A DNA stretch of 39,021 nucleotides from Acidobacteriota bacterium (GCA_011526565.1 WYBL01000159.1:1-39021); one strand, 5' to 3'. Positions 15,721-25,164 are shown, numbered from the stretch's first letter. Numbers and translations are program-made. The notes: generated by a model from the sequence alone, not told the origin.

Positions 15721-16278
15721 ATGAACGAACCGAACGTCAAGGCGACGCCTGTCAACGGCCTGGTGTCCTTCGTGCGCGGCGAGCTGTCCGCGCAGCAGTT
15801 CGAGGCGGTCCTCGCCACGCTCGCGCCGGACCAGCGCAAGCTGTTCCACGGCGACCTGATCGCCTCGGCCATGGTCCCGCTCGGGGCGGTCAACGCCTTC
15901 ACCCGCGCGGCAGCGGCGCAGAAGGGCGAGCCGGTCACCGACTTCGCGGTGCGCGCCGGCCGCCACGGGGCCGCGCTCGGGCTGAAGACGGTCTACAAGT
16001 TCATCCTCGCGCTGATGTCGCCGCAGTCCGTGCTCAACGCCTCGCCCATGATGTGGAAGAAGGTCTACGACGCGGGCGAGGTGGTGGTCGAGGCCGGTGA
16101 CGGCGGGGCCCGCATCCGGGTCCGCAACTTCGTGCCCGACCCAGCCGGCTGCGGGCGCATCACCGGCTGGTTCACGGTGATCGCGGAGCGCTCGACGAAG
16201 GACGCCCGCGTCGACCACGCCACCTGCGGCGCCCGCGGCGACGCCGAGTGCACCTGGGAGTTCCGCTGGAGCGGCTGA
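15721..16278 (+). CDS. DUF2378-like (TIGR02265-type) protein
   Basis: Predicted 185-residue soluble protein. The pattern NGLVSFVRG near the start, a conserved central YKFILALMSPQSVL with following W (about 83-102), and a C-terminal cysteine module (HATCGARGDAECTWEFRW) match the DUF2378 family best known from myxobacteria. The last module resembles the end of V4R/heme-NO-binding-like domains, where a CxxRGDxxC element closes the fold, so small-molecule or metal sensing is possible but unproven. It has no signal peptide or membrane helix. Its stop codon shares one base with the ATG of ligD (TGATG), implying translational coupling and a possible joint role in DNA end repair. The family call rests on remembered motif layout, so I hold it at moderate confidence. 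Confidence 0.6.
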   Translation: MNEPNVKATPVNGLVSFVRGELSAQQFEAVLATLAPDQRKLFHGDLIASAMVPLGAVNAFTRAAAAQKGEPVTDFAVRAGRHGAALGLKTVYKFILALMSPQSVLNASPMMWKKVYDAGEVVVEAGDGGARIRVRNFVPDPAGCGRITGWFTVIAERSTKDARVDHATCGARGDAECTWEFRWSG

Positions 16279-18878
16279 TGCCGCTCGAGGAGTACAACCG
16301 CAAGCGCGACTTCACGAAGACGCCCGAGCCGCCGGGCGAAGCGAAGGCCCCGGGCGGCTTCTCGTACTGCATCCAGAAGCATGCGGCGTCGCGGCTCCAC
16401 TACGACTTCCGGCTCGAGTGGGACGGCGTGCTGCTGAGCTGGGCGATTCCCAAGGGCCCCGCCTTCGACCCGCGCGAGAAGCGGCTGGCGATGCACGTCG
16501 AGGACCACCCCGTCGAGTACGGCGGCTTCGAGGGCGTGATCCCGAGCGGCGAGTACGGCGCCGGCACGGTCGTCCTGTGGGACCGCGGCACCTGGGAGCC
16601 GGTGATCGATCCGGGGCCAGCTCTGAAGAAGGGCGAGCTCAAGTTCCTGCTCCACGGCGAGAAGCTGCAGGGCAAGTGGGCGCTGGTCCGCATCAAGGGC
16701 GACGACCCGAAGGCGTGGCTGCTGGTCAAGGACAAGGACGAGCACGCCCGCAGCCTGGTCGACTACGACGTGATCGCCGCGCGGCCCGAGAGCGTGCTCA
16801 GCGGGCGCGGCCTCGCGGAGGTCGCGGCCGAGCGCGACCGGCTGTGGCACTCGAAACCCGTGCGGCCCGGCGTCGAGGTCGGCCCCGGCGGCCCGGCCCC
16901 CGGTGAAGGCGGGGCGCGGCTGCGCCTCGCCGAGTTGCCGGGTGCCGCGCGCGGGACGATGCCGCGCACGCAGCCGCTGGCGCTCGCGACCGTCGCGGAG
17001 GCGCCACCGGACGGCGACGGCTGGCTGCACGAGATCAAGCACGACGGCTACCGCATCGTCGCCCGCCTCGACGAAGGCGAGGTGCGGCTCGTGTCCCGCA
17101 ACGGCAAGGACTGGACCAAGGAGTTCCCGCAGGTCGCGCGCGCCGTCGGCCGGCTGCCGGCGGGCACGGCGCTGCTCGACGGCGAGGTCGCCGCCGTGCT
17201 GCCCGGCGGGGCGACCAGCTTCGAGGCCCTGCAGCGCCGCGCCGACAACGCGGCGCCGCTCTTCTACTTCGTCTTCGACCTGCTCCACCTCGACGGCTGG
17301 AACCTGCACGCCGTGCCGCTGGCCGAGCGCAAGGAAGTGCTGCGGCGGCTGCTCGAGGGCGCGCCGGAGACGCTGCGCTACAGCGACCACGTGCGCGGCC
17401 AGGGCCCCGCGTTCTGGGAGCAGGTCCGCCAGGCGGGGCTCGAGGGCGTGATCAGCAAGCGCGCCGACGCGCCGTACCGCGCGGGGCGCGGCGGCGACTG
17501 GCTCAAGGCGAAGTGCCGCCTCAGCCAGGAGTTCGTGATCGGCGGCTGGACGCGGCCCTCGGACGGCCGCGACTCGATCGGCGCGCTGCACGTCGGCTTC
17601 TGGGAGGGCGAGCAACTCGTCTACGCGGGCAAGGTCGGCTCGGGCCTCGCCGAGCGCGTGGTGGAGGACCTGCTGCGGCGGCTGCAGGTACGGCGCCGCG
17701 ACGCGTCCCCGTTCGTCGCCGTGCCACCGGACTGGGCGCGCGACTCGCAGTGGGCCGAACCGGAACTCGTCTGTCAGGTCGAGTTCACCCAGTGGACCGA
17801 CGACGGCCGGCTCCGCCAGCCGGTGTTCCTCGGCCTGCGCGACGACCGCTTCGCGCGCCACGTCGTGCGCGAGCGGCCGGGCGCGGTCGAAGGCGGCGGG
17901 GTCGACACCGTCGCCGCGGGCCGGCCCTGGGAGGCGCTGCGCGCCCACGCGACGCGAACCACCACCGCCGGTGGCGAGGAGGTCGTCGAGCTGCTCGGCG
18001 TGCGGCTCACCCACCCCGACCGCATCTACTGGCCCGACCTCGGCTTCACCAAGCTGGACCTGGCGCTCTACTACGTCACCCTCGCGGAGCAGGTGCTGCC
18101 CCAGCTCGAGGGCCGGCCGCTGACGCTCGTGCGCTGCCCCGACGGCATCGACGGCGAGACCTTCTACCAGAAGAAGTCGGGCTTCTGGACCCCGCCCCAG
18201 ATCCGCCGTCACTCGCCGCCGGGCCGCCAGGAGGAGCACCTGTTCGTCGACTCGGTGCCGGGCCTGGTCGCCCTCGCCCAGGCCGGCATCCTCGAGGTCC
18301 ACCCGTGGAACTCGCGGATCGCGGCGATCGACCAGCCGGACCAGTTCATCCTCGACCTCGACCCCGACGAGGCGCTGCCGTTCTCGCGCGTCGCCGCCGC
18401 GGCCCGCTCGGTGCGCGCGCTGCTGCGGCGGCTCGGCCTCGAGAGCTTCGTGAAGACGACCGGCGGCAAGGGGCTGCACGTATGCGTGCCGCTCGAGCCG
18501 CAGCTCGCGTGGGAGGACGTCGAGGCGTTCAGCCGGGCGATCGCGCTGCGCCTCGCCCGCGACGAGCCGGGCACCTTCACGGCCAACATCGCGAAGGCGC
18601 AGCGCAAGGGCAAGGTGTTCGTCGACTACCTGCGCAACGTGCGCGGCGCCAACGCGGTCGGCGTGTTCTCGACGCGCGCGAAGCCCGGCGCGCCGGTCTC
18701 GGTCCCCGTCGAGTGGGACGAGCTCGACCGCCTCTCGGGCCCGGCCGACTTCACCGTCGCCGAGGCGCCGCTGCGGGTGCTGGAGCAAGCCGCCGGCCGC
18801 GCGGCCGACCCGTGGGCGCGCTACCGCTCGGTGAAGCAGCAGGTGACGGCCGCGGCACTGCACGACCTGACGGGCTGA
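16278..18878 (+). CDS. ligD: Multifunctional ATP-dependent DNA ligase D (phosphoesterase-ligase-polymerase)
   Basis: Predicted 866-residue non-homologous end-joining enzyme with all three LigD modules in the Pseudomonas order. The N-terminal 3'-phosphoesterase (about 1-155) shows HYDFRLEWDG (H41) and VEDHPVEYGGFEG (H77). The ATP-dependent ligase (about 205-500) has EIKHDGYR with the adenylated lysine K254, FDLLHLDG, EGVISKR and WLKAKC. The polymerase/primase domain (about 560-850) has DLDPD with catalytic aspartates D693 and D695, and TGGKGLHV. It fills in and seals double-strand breaks, normally after Ku brings the ends together. No ku gene lies in this window. Start ATG 16278 overlaps the stop of the DUF2378-like gene; there is no independent ribosome binding site of note, which fits coupling. 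Confidence 0.95.
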   Translation: MPLEEYNRKRDFTKTPEPPGEAKAPGGFSYCIQKHAASRLHYDFRLEWDGVLLSWAIPKGPAFDPREKRLAMHVEDHPVEYGGFEGVIPSGEYGAGTVVLWDRGTWEPVIDPGPALKKGELKFLLHGEKLQGKWALVRIKGDDPKAWLLVKDKDEHARSLVDYDVIAARPESVLSGRGLAEVAAERDRLWHSKPVRPGVEVGPGGPAPGEGGARLRLAELPGAARGTMPRTQPLALATVAEAPPDGDGWLHEIKHDGYRIVARLDEGEVRLVSRNGKDWTKEFPQVARAVGRLPAGTALLDGEVAAVLPGGATSFEALQRRADNAAPLFYFVFDLLHLDGWNLHAVPLAERKEVLRRLLEGAPETLRYSDHVRGQGPAFWEQVRQAGLEGVISKRADAPYRAGRGGDWLKAKCRLSQEFVIGGWTRPSDGRDSIGALHVGFWEGEQLVYAGKVGSGLAERVVEDLLRRLQVRRRDASPFVAVPPDWARDSQWAEPELVCQVEFTQWTDDGRLRQPVFLGLRDDRFARHVVRERPGAVEGGGVDTVAAGRPWEALRAHATRTTTAGGEEVVELLGVRLTHPDRIYWPDLGFTKLDLALYYVTLAEQVLPQLEGRPLTLVRCPDGIDGETFYQKKSGFWTPPQIRRHSPPGRQEEHLFVDSVPGLVALAQAGILEVHPWNSRIAAIDQPDQFILDLDPDEALPFSRVAAAARSVRALLRRLGLESFVKTTGGKGLHVCVPLEPQLAWEDVEAFSRAIALRLARDEPGTFTANIAKAQRKGKVFVDYLRNVRGANAVGVFSTRAKPGAPVSVPVEWDELDRLSGPADFTVAEAPLRVLEQAAGRAADPWARYRSVKQQVTAAALHDLTG

Positions 18879-18901
18879 CGACCGCGGCCCACAGCCTGTC
18901 G

Positions 18902-18907
18902 TAGCAT
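18902..18907 (+). promoter_or_regulatory. -10-like TAGCAT of the acyltransferase gene
   Basis: TAGCAT ends 19 nt before the ATG at 18927, with GGAGAG (18914-18919) in the short predicted leader. The in-frame ATG at 18906 overlaps the hexamer and is discounted. Confidence 0.45.
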
Positions 18908-18926
18908 GGCGGCGGAGAGAACGCCG

Positions 18927-19589
18927 ATGACCGACACCGACCGCGACCCCGCGGCCCCCTCGCACGAACCGCCGCGCAATCCACTGATCCAGACCGGGTT
19001 GATTCGGGCCCTGGCACGGCTGGTGTTCAAGGTGACCGGCTGGCGCGCAGTCGGGGGGCCGCCGCCCGGCGTGCCGAAGTACGTGATGATCTGCGCGCCG
19101 CACACGTCCTACTGGGACGGCTTCTGGATGCTCGGCGCTGCCTCGCTGCTCGGCCTCGACCTGCGCTTCCTCGGCAAGCACCAGATGTTCCAGTGGCCAC
19201 TCGGCTGGCTGATGCGCGGCCTCGGCGCCGTCCCCGTGTACCGCTCCGAGCGGCGCAACGTCGTGCAGCAGGCGGCGGCCTGGTTCCGCTCGTCGGACCG
19301 CTTCCTGCTCGGCGTCGCACCGGAAGGCACGCGCCGCCTGACCGAGGGCTGGAAGTCGGGCTTCTACTGGATGGCGGTGGAAGCGCAGGTGCCGATCGTC
19401 TGCGGCTACATCGACTACGGCACGAAGACCGGCGGCATCCTGCCGGGCGTCATCCACCCCACCGGCAACATCGAGCGCGACTTCCCGCTCTTCGCCGCGG
19501 CCTACGCCCACATCAGGCCGAAGTACCCGGAACTCCAGTCCCCGATCCGCCCGCTGCCCGCACCCGCGAACCCCGCCCCGCCCGCCTGA
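18927..19589 (+). CDS. PlsC-type 1-acylglycerol-3-phosphate acyltransferase family protein
   Basis: Predicted 220-residue membrane-associated acyltransferase. It carries the HxxxxD catalytic motif as HTSYWD (H59-D64), the FLGKHQMF acceptor-site region (81-88) and the PEGTRR block (132-137) that binds the phosphate of the acceptor. Such enzymes transfer a fatty acyl chain from acyl-ACP or acyl-CoA to lysophosphatidate or a related lipid at the inner membrane. There is a hydrophobic stretch around residues 20-40 and the C-terminus is Pro/Ala-rich. Start set by GGAGAG six to seven bases upstream of ATG 18927. It lies 48 nt behind ligD on the same strand but seems to have its own promoter. It may act on a lipid other than lysophosphatidate, since close family members have diverse acceptors. 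Confidence 0.85.
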   Translation: MTDTDRDPAAPSHEPPRNPLIQTGLIRALARLVFKVTGWRAVGGPPPGVPKYVMICAPHTSYWDGFWMLGAASLLGLDLRFLGKHQMFQWPLGWLMRGLGAVPVYRSERRNVVQQAAAWFRSSDRFLLGVAPEGTRRLTEGWKSGFYWMAVEAQVPIVCGYIDYGTKTGGILPGVIHPTGNIERDFPLFAAAYAHIRPKYPELQSPIRPLPAPANPAPPA

Positions 19590-19635
19590 CCCGGCCCGGG
19601 TCGCCCGCGGCTGGAGCCCTTGCCGCCGGGGCGGC

Positions 19636-20892
19636 CTACCGCGCCGGGAACTGGCCGAGGGCGACCAGCAGCTCGAGGCGGGCGCGGCGCAGGGCGTCTT
19701 CCGCCAGCGCCAGCACGCCGTCCGCGATGCGCGCGCCCTGCTGGGCCTGGACCAGCTCGAGGTTGCTGGTGGCGCCTTCGCGCCAGGCGACCTCGGTGAT
19801 GCGCAGCGCCTCGGCGGCGCTCTCCGCGGCGACGCGGCTCGTCGCCACGATCTGCTCGTTGCGCCGCACCGCCTCGTGCGCCAGCCGCGCCTCGGAGCGC
19901 GCCTGCTGCCGCGCCGCCTCCAGCCGCACCCGGGCGCCGTCGCGCTCGGCGTTGCGCAAACGGCGCGTCGAGCCCAGAGTCCCGTCGTAGATCGGGATCT
20001 GCAGCTCGAAGGTCGCGCGCCAGGTGCTGGCCGGCTCGAACAGCCCGGCCGGGCTCACGTGCCGCGGCGTGAACGAGGCCACGCCTTCCGGGGCCCACGA
20101 CTTCCACACGTCACCCGCGATCCGCTCCGCGGCCCGCAGCTCGGCCTCCGCGAGGCGCAGGTCCGGTCGGGCTTCGATCGCCCCGTCGCCGACCGCGCGC
20201 AGCTCGGGCTCGCCGACGGCGGCCAGCGGTGCGTCGGCGAACAGCGCGATGCCGAGCGCCTCGCGGCTGCGCTGCAGTGCGAGGTGCGCGGACTGGACGC
20301 GCTGCTCGGCCGTCGCCCGCTCCTGCGTGGCGCGCACCAGGTCGAGCCGCGTGCCCTGTCCCGCGTCGAAGCGGGTGCGCGCGTGCGCCTCGAGGGCGCG
20401 CGCCGTCTCCAGCGTGCGCTCCGCGATCTCGAGCTGGCGCCCGGCCCCGAGCGCCGCGATGTGGGCCTGGCCTGCCAGCAGCGCCACCTGGCGGCGGACC
20501 TCCTCGGCCGAGAGCCGGGCCAGGCCGAGCCGGTCGCCGGCCTGGCTCTTCGCCGCCCAGCGCGCGGGCGCGAAGAAGGCGAACGACGCCGTGCCCGAGA
20601 ACGCCCACTGCTCCTTCGGCTGCGTCACGTTGTCGTCGAAGCCGCGGGCGTCGTCGAGGATCGTGCGCCCGGCCGACGCGTGGAGCTGGGGCCGGAACAC
20701 CGACTTCGCCTCGTCGAGCAGGGCGCGGGCACGCTCGACGGCAAGCCCGGCCTGCACGGCCGAGGGGTTGCGCTCGAGGGCGCGGGCCACCGCCTGCTCG
20801 AAGGTGACGGCCTCGGGCTCCTGGGCGACGGCGGGCACGGCGCAGAGCGCCGCCGCGAGCAGCAGCGGCGCGGCGAAGCGTCGCTCACGCAT
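19636..20892 (-). CDS. TolC-family outer-membrane efflux channel
   Basis: Predicted 418-residue outer-membrane factor. A signal peptide (about 1-23, ending AVA-QE) precedes two TolC-like repeats rich in Ala, Arg and Glu helices: the first starts at VTFEQAVARALERNPS, the second near the middle with ARPDLRLAEAELRAAERIAG. Trimers of this family form the trans-periplasmic exit duct for RND pumps. It is the last gene of the minus-strand efflux operon. Its ATG overlaps the end of the pump gene by 8 nt (ATGCGTGA), so the two are translationally coupled. Length is a little short of E. coli TolC but normal for the NodT/CusC-like group. A GGAG-type site lies inside the pump coding sequence. Confidence 0.9.
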   Translation of the reverse strand: MRERRFAAPLLLAAALCAVPAVAQEPEAVTFEQAVARALERNPSAVQAGLAVERARALLDEAKSVFRPQLHASAGRTILDDARGFDDNVTQPKEQWAFSGTASFAFFAPARWAAKSQAGDRLGLARLSAEEVRRQVALLAGQAHIAALGAGRQLEIAERTLETARALEAHARTRFDAGQGTRLDLVRATQERATAEQRVQSAHLALQRSREALGIALFADAPLAAVGEPELRAVGDGAIEARPDLRLAEAELRAAERIAGDVWKSWAPEGVASFTPRHVSPAGLFEPASTWRATFELQIPIYDGTLGSTRRLRNAERDGARVRLEAARQQARSEARLAHEAVRRNEQIVATSRVAAESAAEALRITEVAWREGATSNLELVQAQQGARIADGVLALAEDALRRARLELLVALGQFPAR

Positions 20893-23800
20893 GGGAGCCT
20901 CCCTCGACGACCTCGGCGCGCTCGACGGACGCGCCGCGGATCTTGCCCGGCGCCAGCCGGCGGACGATCACGTAGAGCACGGGGATGAAGAAGATCGACA
21001 GCACCGTCGAGGCGATCATGCCGCCGGCGACCGAGGTGCCGACCGAGTTGCGGGCGCCGGCGCCGGCCCCGGTCGCGAGCGCCAGCGGCAGCACGCCGAG
21101 GATCAGCGCGAACGACGTCATCAGGATCGGCCGCAGGCGGATGCGGCCGGCCTCGAGCGCGGCCTCCTCGATGCCCAGCCCCTGGGCCCGGAGCTGCTCG
21201 GCGAACTCGACGATCAGGATCGAGTTCTTGGCCGCGAGCCCGATCAGCATCACCAGGCCGACCTGGCAGAACACGTCGTTGGTCAGCCCGCGCAGCCACT
21301 GGGCGCCGAGCCCGCCGATCACCGCCAGCGGCACGCCGAGCAGGATGATGAAGGGCAGCACCCAGCTCTCGTACTGGCCGGCCAGCACCAGGTACACGAT
21401 CAGCAGGCTGAGCAGGAAGATGAAGACCGTCTGGCGCCCGGCCTTCACCTCCTCCAGCGACTGCCCGGACCAGGCGAAGTCGAAGCCCGGAGGCAGCGCC
21501 TCGCGCGAGAGCTCCGTCATCGCCTGCAGCGCGTCGCCGGAGCTGAACCCCGGCGCCGCGGCGCCGTTGATCTCGGCGGAGCGGAACAGGTTGAAGTGGC
21601 TGATCACCTGCGGCGCCGTGGTCTCCCTCACGCGCACGACGTTGTCGAGCGACACCATCTCGCCCGCGCCGTTGCGGGCGTAGAGCTGGCGCAGGTCGGC
21701 CGGGTCGGAGCGGAACGCCTTGTCGGCCTGCACGTAGACGCGGTACGAGCGGTTGGCGAAGTCGAAGTCGTTGACGTAGGCCGAGCCGAGGAAGACCTGC
21801 ATCGCGTCCGTCACCTCCGAGAGCGGCAGGTCGAGGCTGCGCGCCCGGTCGCGGTCGATCTCGACCTGGAGCTGCGGATCGCTGGCGCGGAAGCTCGAGA
21901 AGAGGCCGACTACCCGCGGGTCCTGTCGCGCACGGCCGAGGAAGCCCTGCAGCGCGTCCGAGAGGCCGTCGACGGGGCCGCCGGTCTGGTCGAGCAGGTG
22001 GTACTGGAAGCCGCCGAACGTCGACAGCCCCTGGATGCCGGGCGGCGCGAACGGGATCACCATCGCGCCCGGGATCGACATCAGCGGACCGCGGATGCGC
22101 CCCAGCACCGCGTGGAGCGAGTGCTCTTTGCCCTCGCGCTCCTCGTAGGGCTTGAGGCGGGTGAAGATCAGGCCGTTGTTGGGCGCGGCGCCGCTGAAGC
22201 TGAAGCCGACCACCGCGAAGGCGCTCATGATGTCGCGGTCGGCGAACAGGATCTTCTCCGCCTGCTTGGCGATCTCCGTCGTGTACTCGAGCGAGGCCCC
22301 GGGCGGGCCCTGCATCACGGTGATGAAGTAGCCCTCGTCCTCCTCGGGCACGAACGCCGTGGGCGTCACCCGGAACAGCCACACCGTGAGCGCGAGCCCG
22401 CCCGCGAACAGCCCGAGCATCAGCGCGCGGCGGCCCAGCAGGCGGCGCAGCAGCGAGACGTAGCCGGCCGTGCCCGACTCGATCACGCGGTTGACCGCGC
22501 TGAAGAAGCGGCCGTGGGTGTGGCTCTCCTTGTCGAGCAGCAGCGCCGACAGCGCCGGCGTCAGCGTCACCGCGTTGAACACCGAGAGGATCACGGCGAA
22601 GGCGATCGTCAGCGAGAACTGCTGGTAGAGGCGGCCGGTGGTGCCCGGGAAGAAGGCGACCGGCACGAACACCGCCACCAGCACCACGCCGATCACGATC
22701 ACCGCGCCGAACACCTCGGCCATCGCGTCGACCGCCGCCCGGAACGCCGACTTGCGGAAGGTGGTGATGTGGCGCTCGACGTTCTCGATCACGACGATCG
22801 CGTCGTCGACCACGATGCCGGTGGCCAGCACGATGCCGAACAGGGTCAGCGTGTTGATCGAGAAGTCGAACAGCTTGACGAAGGCGAAGGTGCCGACCAG
22901 CGAGACGGGGATGGTCAGCGCCGGGATCAGCGTGCTGCGCCAGTTCTGTAGGAACACGAACATCACCAGCACGACCAGCACGATCGCCTCGACCAGCGTC
23001 TTCAGCACCTCGACGATCGACTCGCGCACGACGCCGACGTTGTCGAAGGCCAGCCGCCACTCGAGCCCCGGCGGGAACGACTTCTCGAGCCGCGCCATCT
23101 CCTTCATCACGCCGTCGTAGACGGCCAGCGCGTTGGCGCTGGGCAGGAGCTGGATGCCCATGCCCGAGGCCTCGAGGCCGACGAAGCGCAGGTTCGAGGA
23201 GTAGGTCTCGGCGCCCAGCTCCGCGCGGCCGACGTCGCGCACGCGGACGAGCGCCGCGCCACGGCCCGCCTTGAGCACCACGTCCTCGAACTGGGAGACC
23301 TCGGTCAGCCGCCCCAGCGCGCGCACGCTGATGCTGTACATCTGGTCGGCGTCGGCCGGGGCGTCGCCGATCGCGCCCGCCGCCACCTGCAGGTTCTGCT
23401 CGCGCAGTGCGCGCACGACGTCGCCCGCGGTCAGGCCGCGGGCGGCCAGCCGGCCCGGGTCGAGCCACAGCCGCATCGCGTACTTGCGCTCGCCGAAGAT
23501 GATCACGTTGCCGACGCCGGGCACGCGCTTGATCGCGTCGCGCACGTAGAGGTCGACGTAGTTGGAGATGAACTGCGCGCTGTAGCGGTTGTCCTTCGAG
23601 AAGAAGCCGAGGCCGCCCATGAAGCCGGCGGTGTTCTTGGTGACGGTGACGCCCGTCGTGCGCACCTCGGCCGGCAGCCGGCCCAGCACCTGGTTGACCC
23701 GGTTCTGGACGTCGACCGCGGCCAGGTCGGGGTCGCGGCCGATGTCGAAGAAGACGTTGATGGTCGCGAAGCCGCTGTTGGTCGACGAGGACTGGATGTA

Positions 23801-24031
23801 GGTCATGCCCTCGACGCCGTTGACCGACTGCTCGATCGGCGTGGTCACGGCCGTCTCGACCGCCTGGGCGTCGGCGCCCGTGTAGATGGCGGTGATCGTC
23901 ACCGACGGCGGCGCCAGGTCGGGATAGCGGGCGATCGGCAGCAGCGGGATGCAGATGGCGCCCGCCAGGATGATCAGCAGCGAGCAGACGGTCGCCAGGA
24001 TCGGACGGCGGATGAAGACGTCGGAGAGCAC
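20885..24031 (-). CDS. RND multidrug efflux pump, HAE1 (AcrB/MexB) type
   Basis: Predicted 1048-residue inner-membrane proton-driven pump. The N-terminus (MLSDVFIRRPILATV) is the standard first helix of the family. The two large periplasmic loops and 12 membrane helices are in the expected places. The proton-relay residues are present: adjacent aspartates D409-D410 in helix 4 (GIVVDDAIVV) and the lysine of LIGLAAKNSILIVEF in helix 10. This marks it as a hydrophobe/amphiphile pump rather than a metal exporter. It starts at a GTG that directly follows the TAA of the adaptor gene with no spacing, with GGAG inside the adaptor end. Drugs, bile salts, solvents or native lipids are all possible substrates. 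No regulator is adjacent. Confidence 0.95.
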   Translation of the reverse strand: MLSDVFIRRPILATVCSLLIILAGAICIPLLPIARYPDLAPPSVTITAIYTGADAQAVETAVTTPIEQSVNGVEGMTYIQSSSTNSGFATINVFFDIGRDPDLAAVDVQNRVNQVLGRLPAEVRTTGVTVTKNTAGFMGGLGFFSKDNRYSAQFISNYVDLYVRDAIKRVPGVGNVIIFGERKYAMRLWLDPGRLAARGLTAGDVVRALREQNLQVAAGAIGDAPADADQMYSISVRALGRLTEVSQFEDVVLKAGRGAALVRVRDVGRAELGAETYSSNLRFVGLEASGMGIQLLPSANALAVYDGVMKEMARLEKSFPPGLEWRLAFDNVGVVRESIVEVLKTLVEAIVLVVLVMFVFLQNWRSTLIPALTIPVSLVGTFAFVKLFDFSINTLTLFGIVLATGIVVDDAIVVIENVERHITTFRKSAFRAAVDAMAEVFGAVIVIGVVLVAVFVPVAFFPGTTGRLYQQFSLTIAFAVILSVFNAVTLTPALSALLLDKESHTHGRFFSAVNRVIESGTAGYVSLLRRLLGRRALMLGLFAGGLALTVWLFRVTPTAFVPEEDEGYFITVMQGPPGASLEYTTEIAKQAEKILFADRDIMSAFAVVGFSFSGAAPNNGLIFTRLKPYEEREGKEHSLHAVLGRIRGPLMSIPGAMVIPFAPPGIQGLSTFGGFQYHLLDQTGGPVDGLSDALQGFLGRARQDPRVVGLFSSFRASDPQLQVEIDRDRARSLDLPLSEVTDAMQVFLGSAYVNDFDFANRSYRVYVQADKAFRSDPADLRQLYARNGAGEMVSLDNVVRVRETTAPQVISHFNLFRSAEINGAAAPGFSSGDALQAMTELSREALPPGFDFAWSGQSLEEVKAGRQTVFIFLLSLLIVYLVLAGQYESWVLPFIILLGVPLAVIGGLGAQWLRGLTNDVFCQVGLVMLIGLAAKNSILIVEFAEQLRAQGLGIEEAALEAGRIRLRPILMTSFALILGVLPLALATGAGAGARNSVGTSVAGGMIASTVLSIFFIPVLYVIVRRLAPGKIRGASVERAEVVEGGSHA

Positions 24032-25123
24032 TTATTCGCTCCGCGTCCCGTCGCCGGCCAGCTTGACCTGGACGGGCGAACCGTCGCCGATTTTCTGGAT
24101 CCCCGCGACGATCAGGCGGTCGCCCGCCTGCAGCCCCGACTCCAGCACGTAGTCGTTGCCGACGACCGCTCCGAGCGTGACCTGCCGCTGGCGCGCGAGC
24201 GTCTTGCCGTCCTCGTCGACCGCCACGAAAGCGAAGTGCTGGCCGCCGACGTGGCTGACCGCCAGCAGCGGCACGGTCAGCGAGGGCTCGGCCGACCACA
24301 CGATGCGGGCGCGCACGAACTGGCCGGTGCGGAAGCCCTGTCCCGCGTCCAGCGGCGCCTTGACCAGCACCGACTGGGTGTCGGCCTCCACGGACGGGGA
24401 GACGAACGAGATCCGCGTCGACGCCAGGTCGTGCCCCGCGTCGTCGACCAGGTGCACGACGAGGCCCGTGCGCAGGCGGGCCGCCTGCTGCACGGGGACG
24501 TTGACGTAGACCTCGAGCCCGCCGGCCTGGTCGAGCGTGGTCAGCACCGTGGACTTGGTGACGCTGTCGCCGACCCGCAGCGGGATGTCGCCGACGACGC
24601 CGGCGACAGGCGAGGTGACGGTGTGGTAGCCGAGCTCGACGCGCTGCTCGGCGAGCTGCGCCTCGGCCGCCGCCAGCCGCGCCTCGGCGGTCTGCAGCGC
24701 CGTGTCCGCCTGCTCCTTCTGCGCCAGGCTGGCCGCGCCGGCAGCATGCAGCTTGGCCACGCGCGCCGCGTCCTGGCGGGCGAGCTGCAGCTCCGCCTCG
24801 CGGCTCGCGCGCTGCGACTCGAGGCTCGCCACGGTTGCCGCCTGCCGCCGCGGGTCGACCTCCATCAGCGGTGCGCCCGCCTCCACCCGCTGCCCGGAGC
24901 GGACCAGGATGCGGGTCAGGAACCCCTCGACCTGCGGCTGCACGGCCGTCGAGCGGCGCGAGAGGACGGTGCCCACGAACTCGGTCGTCTGCTCGACCGC
25001 CCGCGGCGCGAGCGCCACGATCTCGACCGGCATCGCGGGCGGCCCGCCCGGCGGCGGCGCCTGCCCCCCGCAGGCCACGAGTAGCACGGCGAGGGCGGGC
25101 ACGACCGATAGGTTGCGACTCAC
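24032..25123 (-). CDS. RND efflux adaptor lipoprotein (AcrA/MexA-like membrane fusion protein)
   Basis: Predicted 363-residue periplasmic adaptor. A lipobox LVAC (C18) indicates lipid anchoring after signal peptidase II cleavage. The mature part shows the usual order: a barrel-sandwich half (VQPQVEGFLTRILVRSGQRVEAG, about 62-84), an alpha-helical hairpin rich in A, E and Q (about 90-150), the second half of the lipoyl domain (VTSPVAGVVGDI), then beta-barrel and membrane-proximal domains. It links the pump to the outer-membrane channel. It is the first gene of the operon, starting at GTG 25123 after GGAGG with a 5-nt spacer. A TAGGCT hexamer upstream is the candidate promoter. Divergent neighbour: the VWA gene at 25286. 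Confidence 0.92.
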   Translation of the reverse strand: MSRNLSVVPALAVLLVACGGQAPPPGGPPAMPVEIVALAPRAVEQTTEFVGTVLSRRSTAVQPQVEGFLTRILVRSGQRVEAGAPLMEVDPRRQAATVASLESQRASREAELQLARQDAARVAKLHAAGAASLAQKEQADTALQTAEARLAAAEAQLAEQRVELGYHTVTSPVAGVVGDIPLRVGDSVTKSTVLTTLDQAGGLEVYVNVPVQQAARLRTGLVVHLVDDAGHDLASTRISFVSPSVEADTQSVLVKAPLDAGQGFRTGQFVRARIVWSAEPSLTVPLLAVSHVGGQHFAFVAVDEDGKTLARQRQVTLGAVVGNDYVLESGLQAGDRLIVAGIQKIGDGSPVQVKLAGDGTRSE

Positions 25124-25158
25124 GGAAGCCTCCAGAAAGACGATGCTGCGGGGAGAGA

Positions 25159-25164
25159 AGCCTA
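25159..25164 (-). promoter_or_regulatory. -10-like TAGGCT of the efflux operon
   Basis: On the minus strand TAGGCT lies 35 nt before the GTG at 25123, leaving a leader of about 28 nt with GGAGG. The intergenic space to the divergent VWA gene (25124-25285) is the only promoter region of the operon. I see no convincing repressor palindrome in it. Confidence 0.4.

Noticed and set aside
16065..19511. 1148-codon minus-strand frame opposite ligD and the acyltransferase
   Set aside because: Antisense to two genes with complete motif sets; composition is typical of a high-GC shadow frame.
19636..25123. Heavy-metal (CusA-type) efflux system
   Set aside because: The pump has the adjacent helix-4 aspartates and helix-10 lysine in HAE1-type contexts, and no metal-binding methionine or histidine clusters were noticed.
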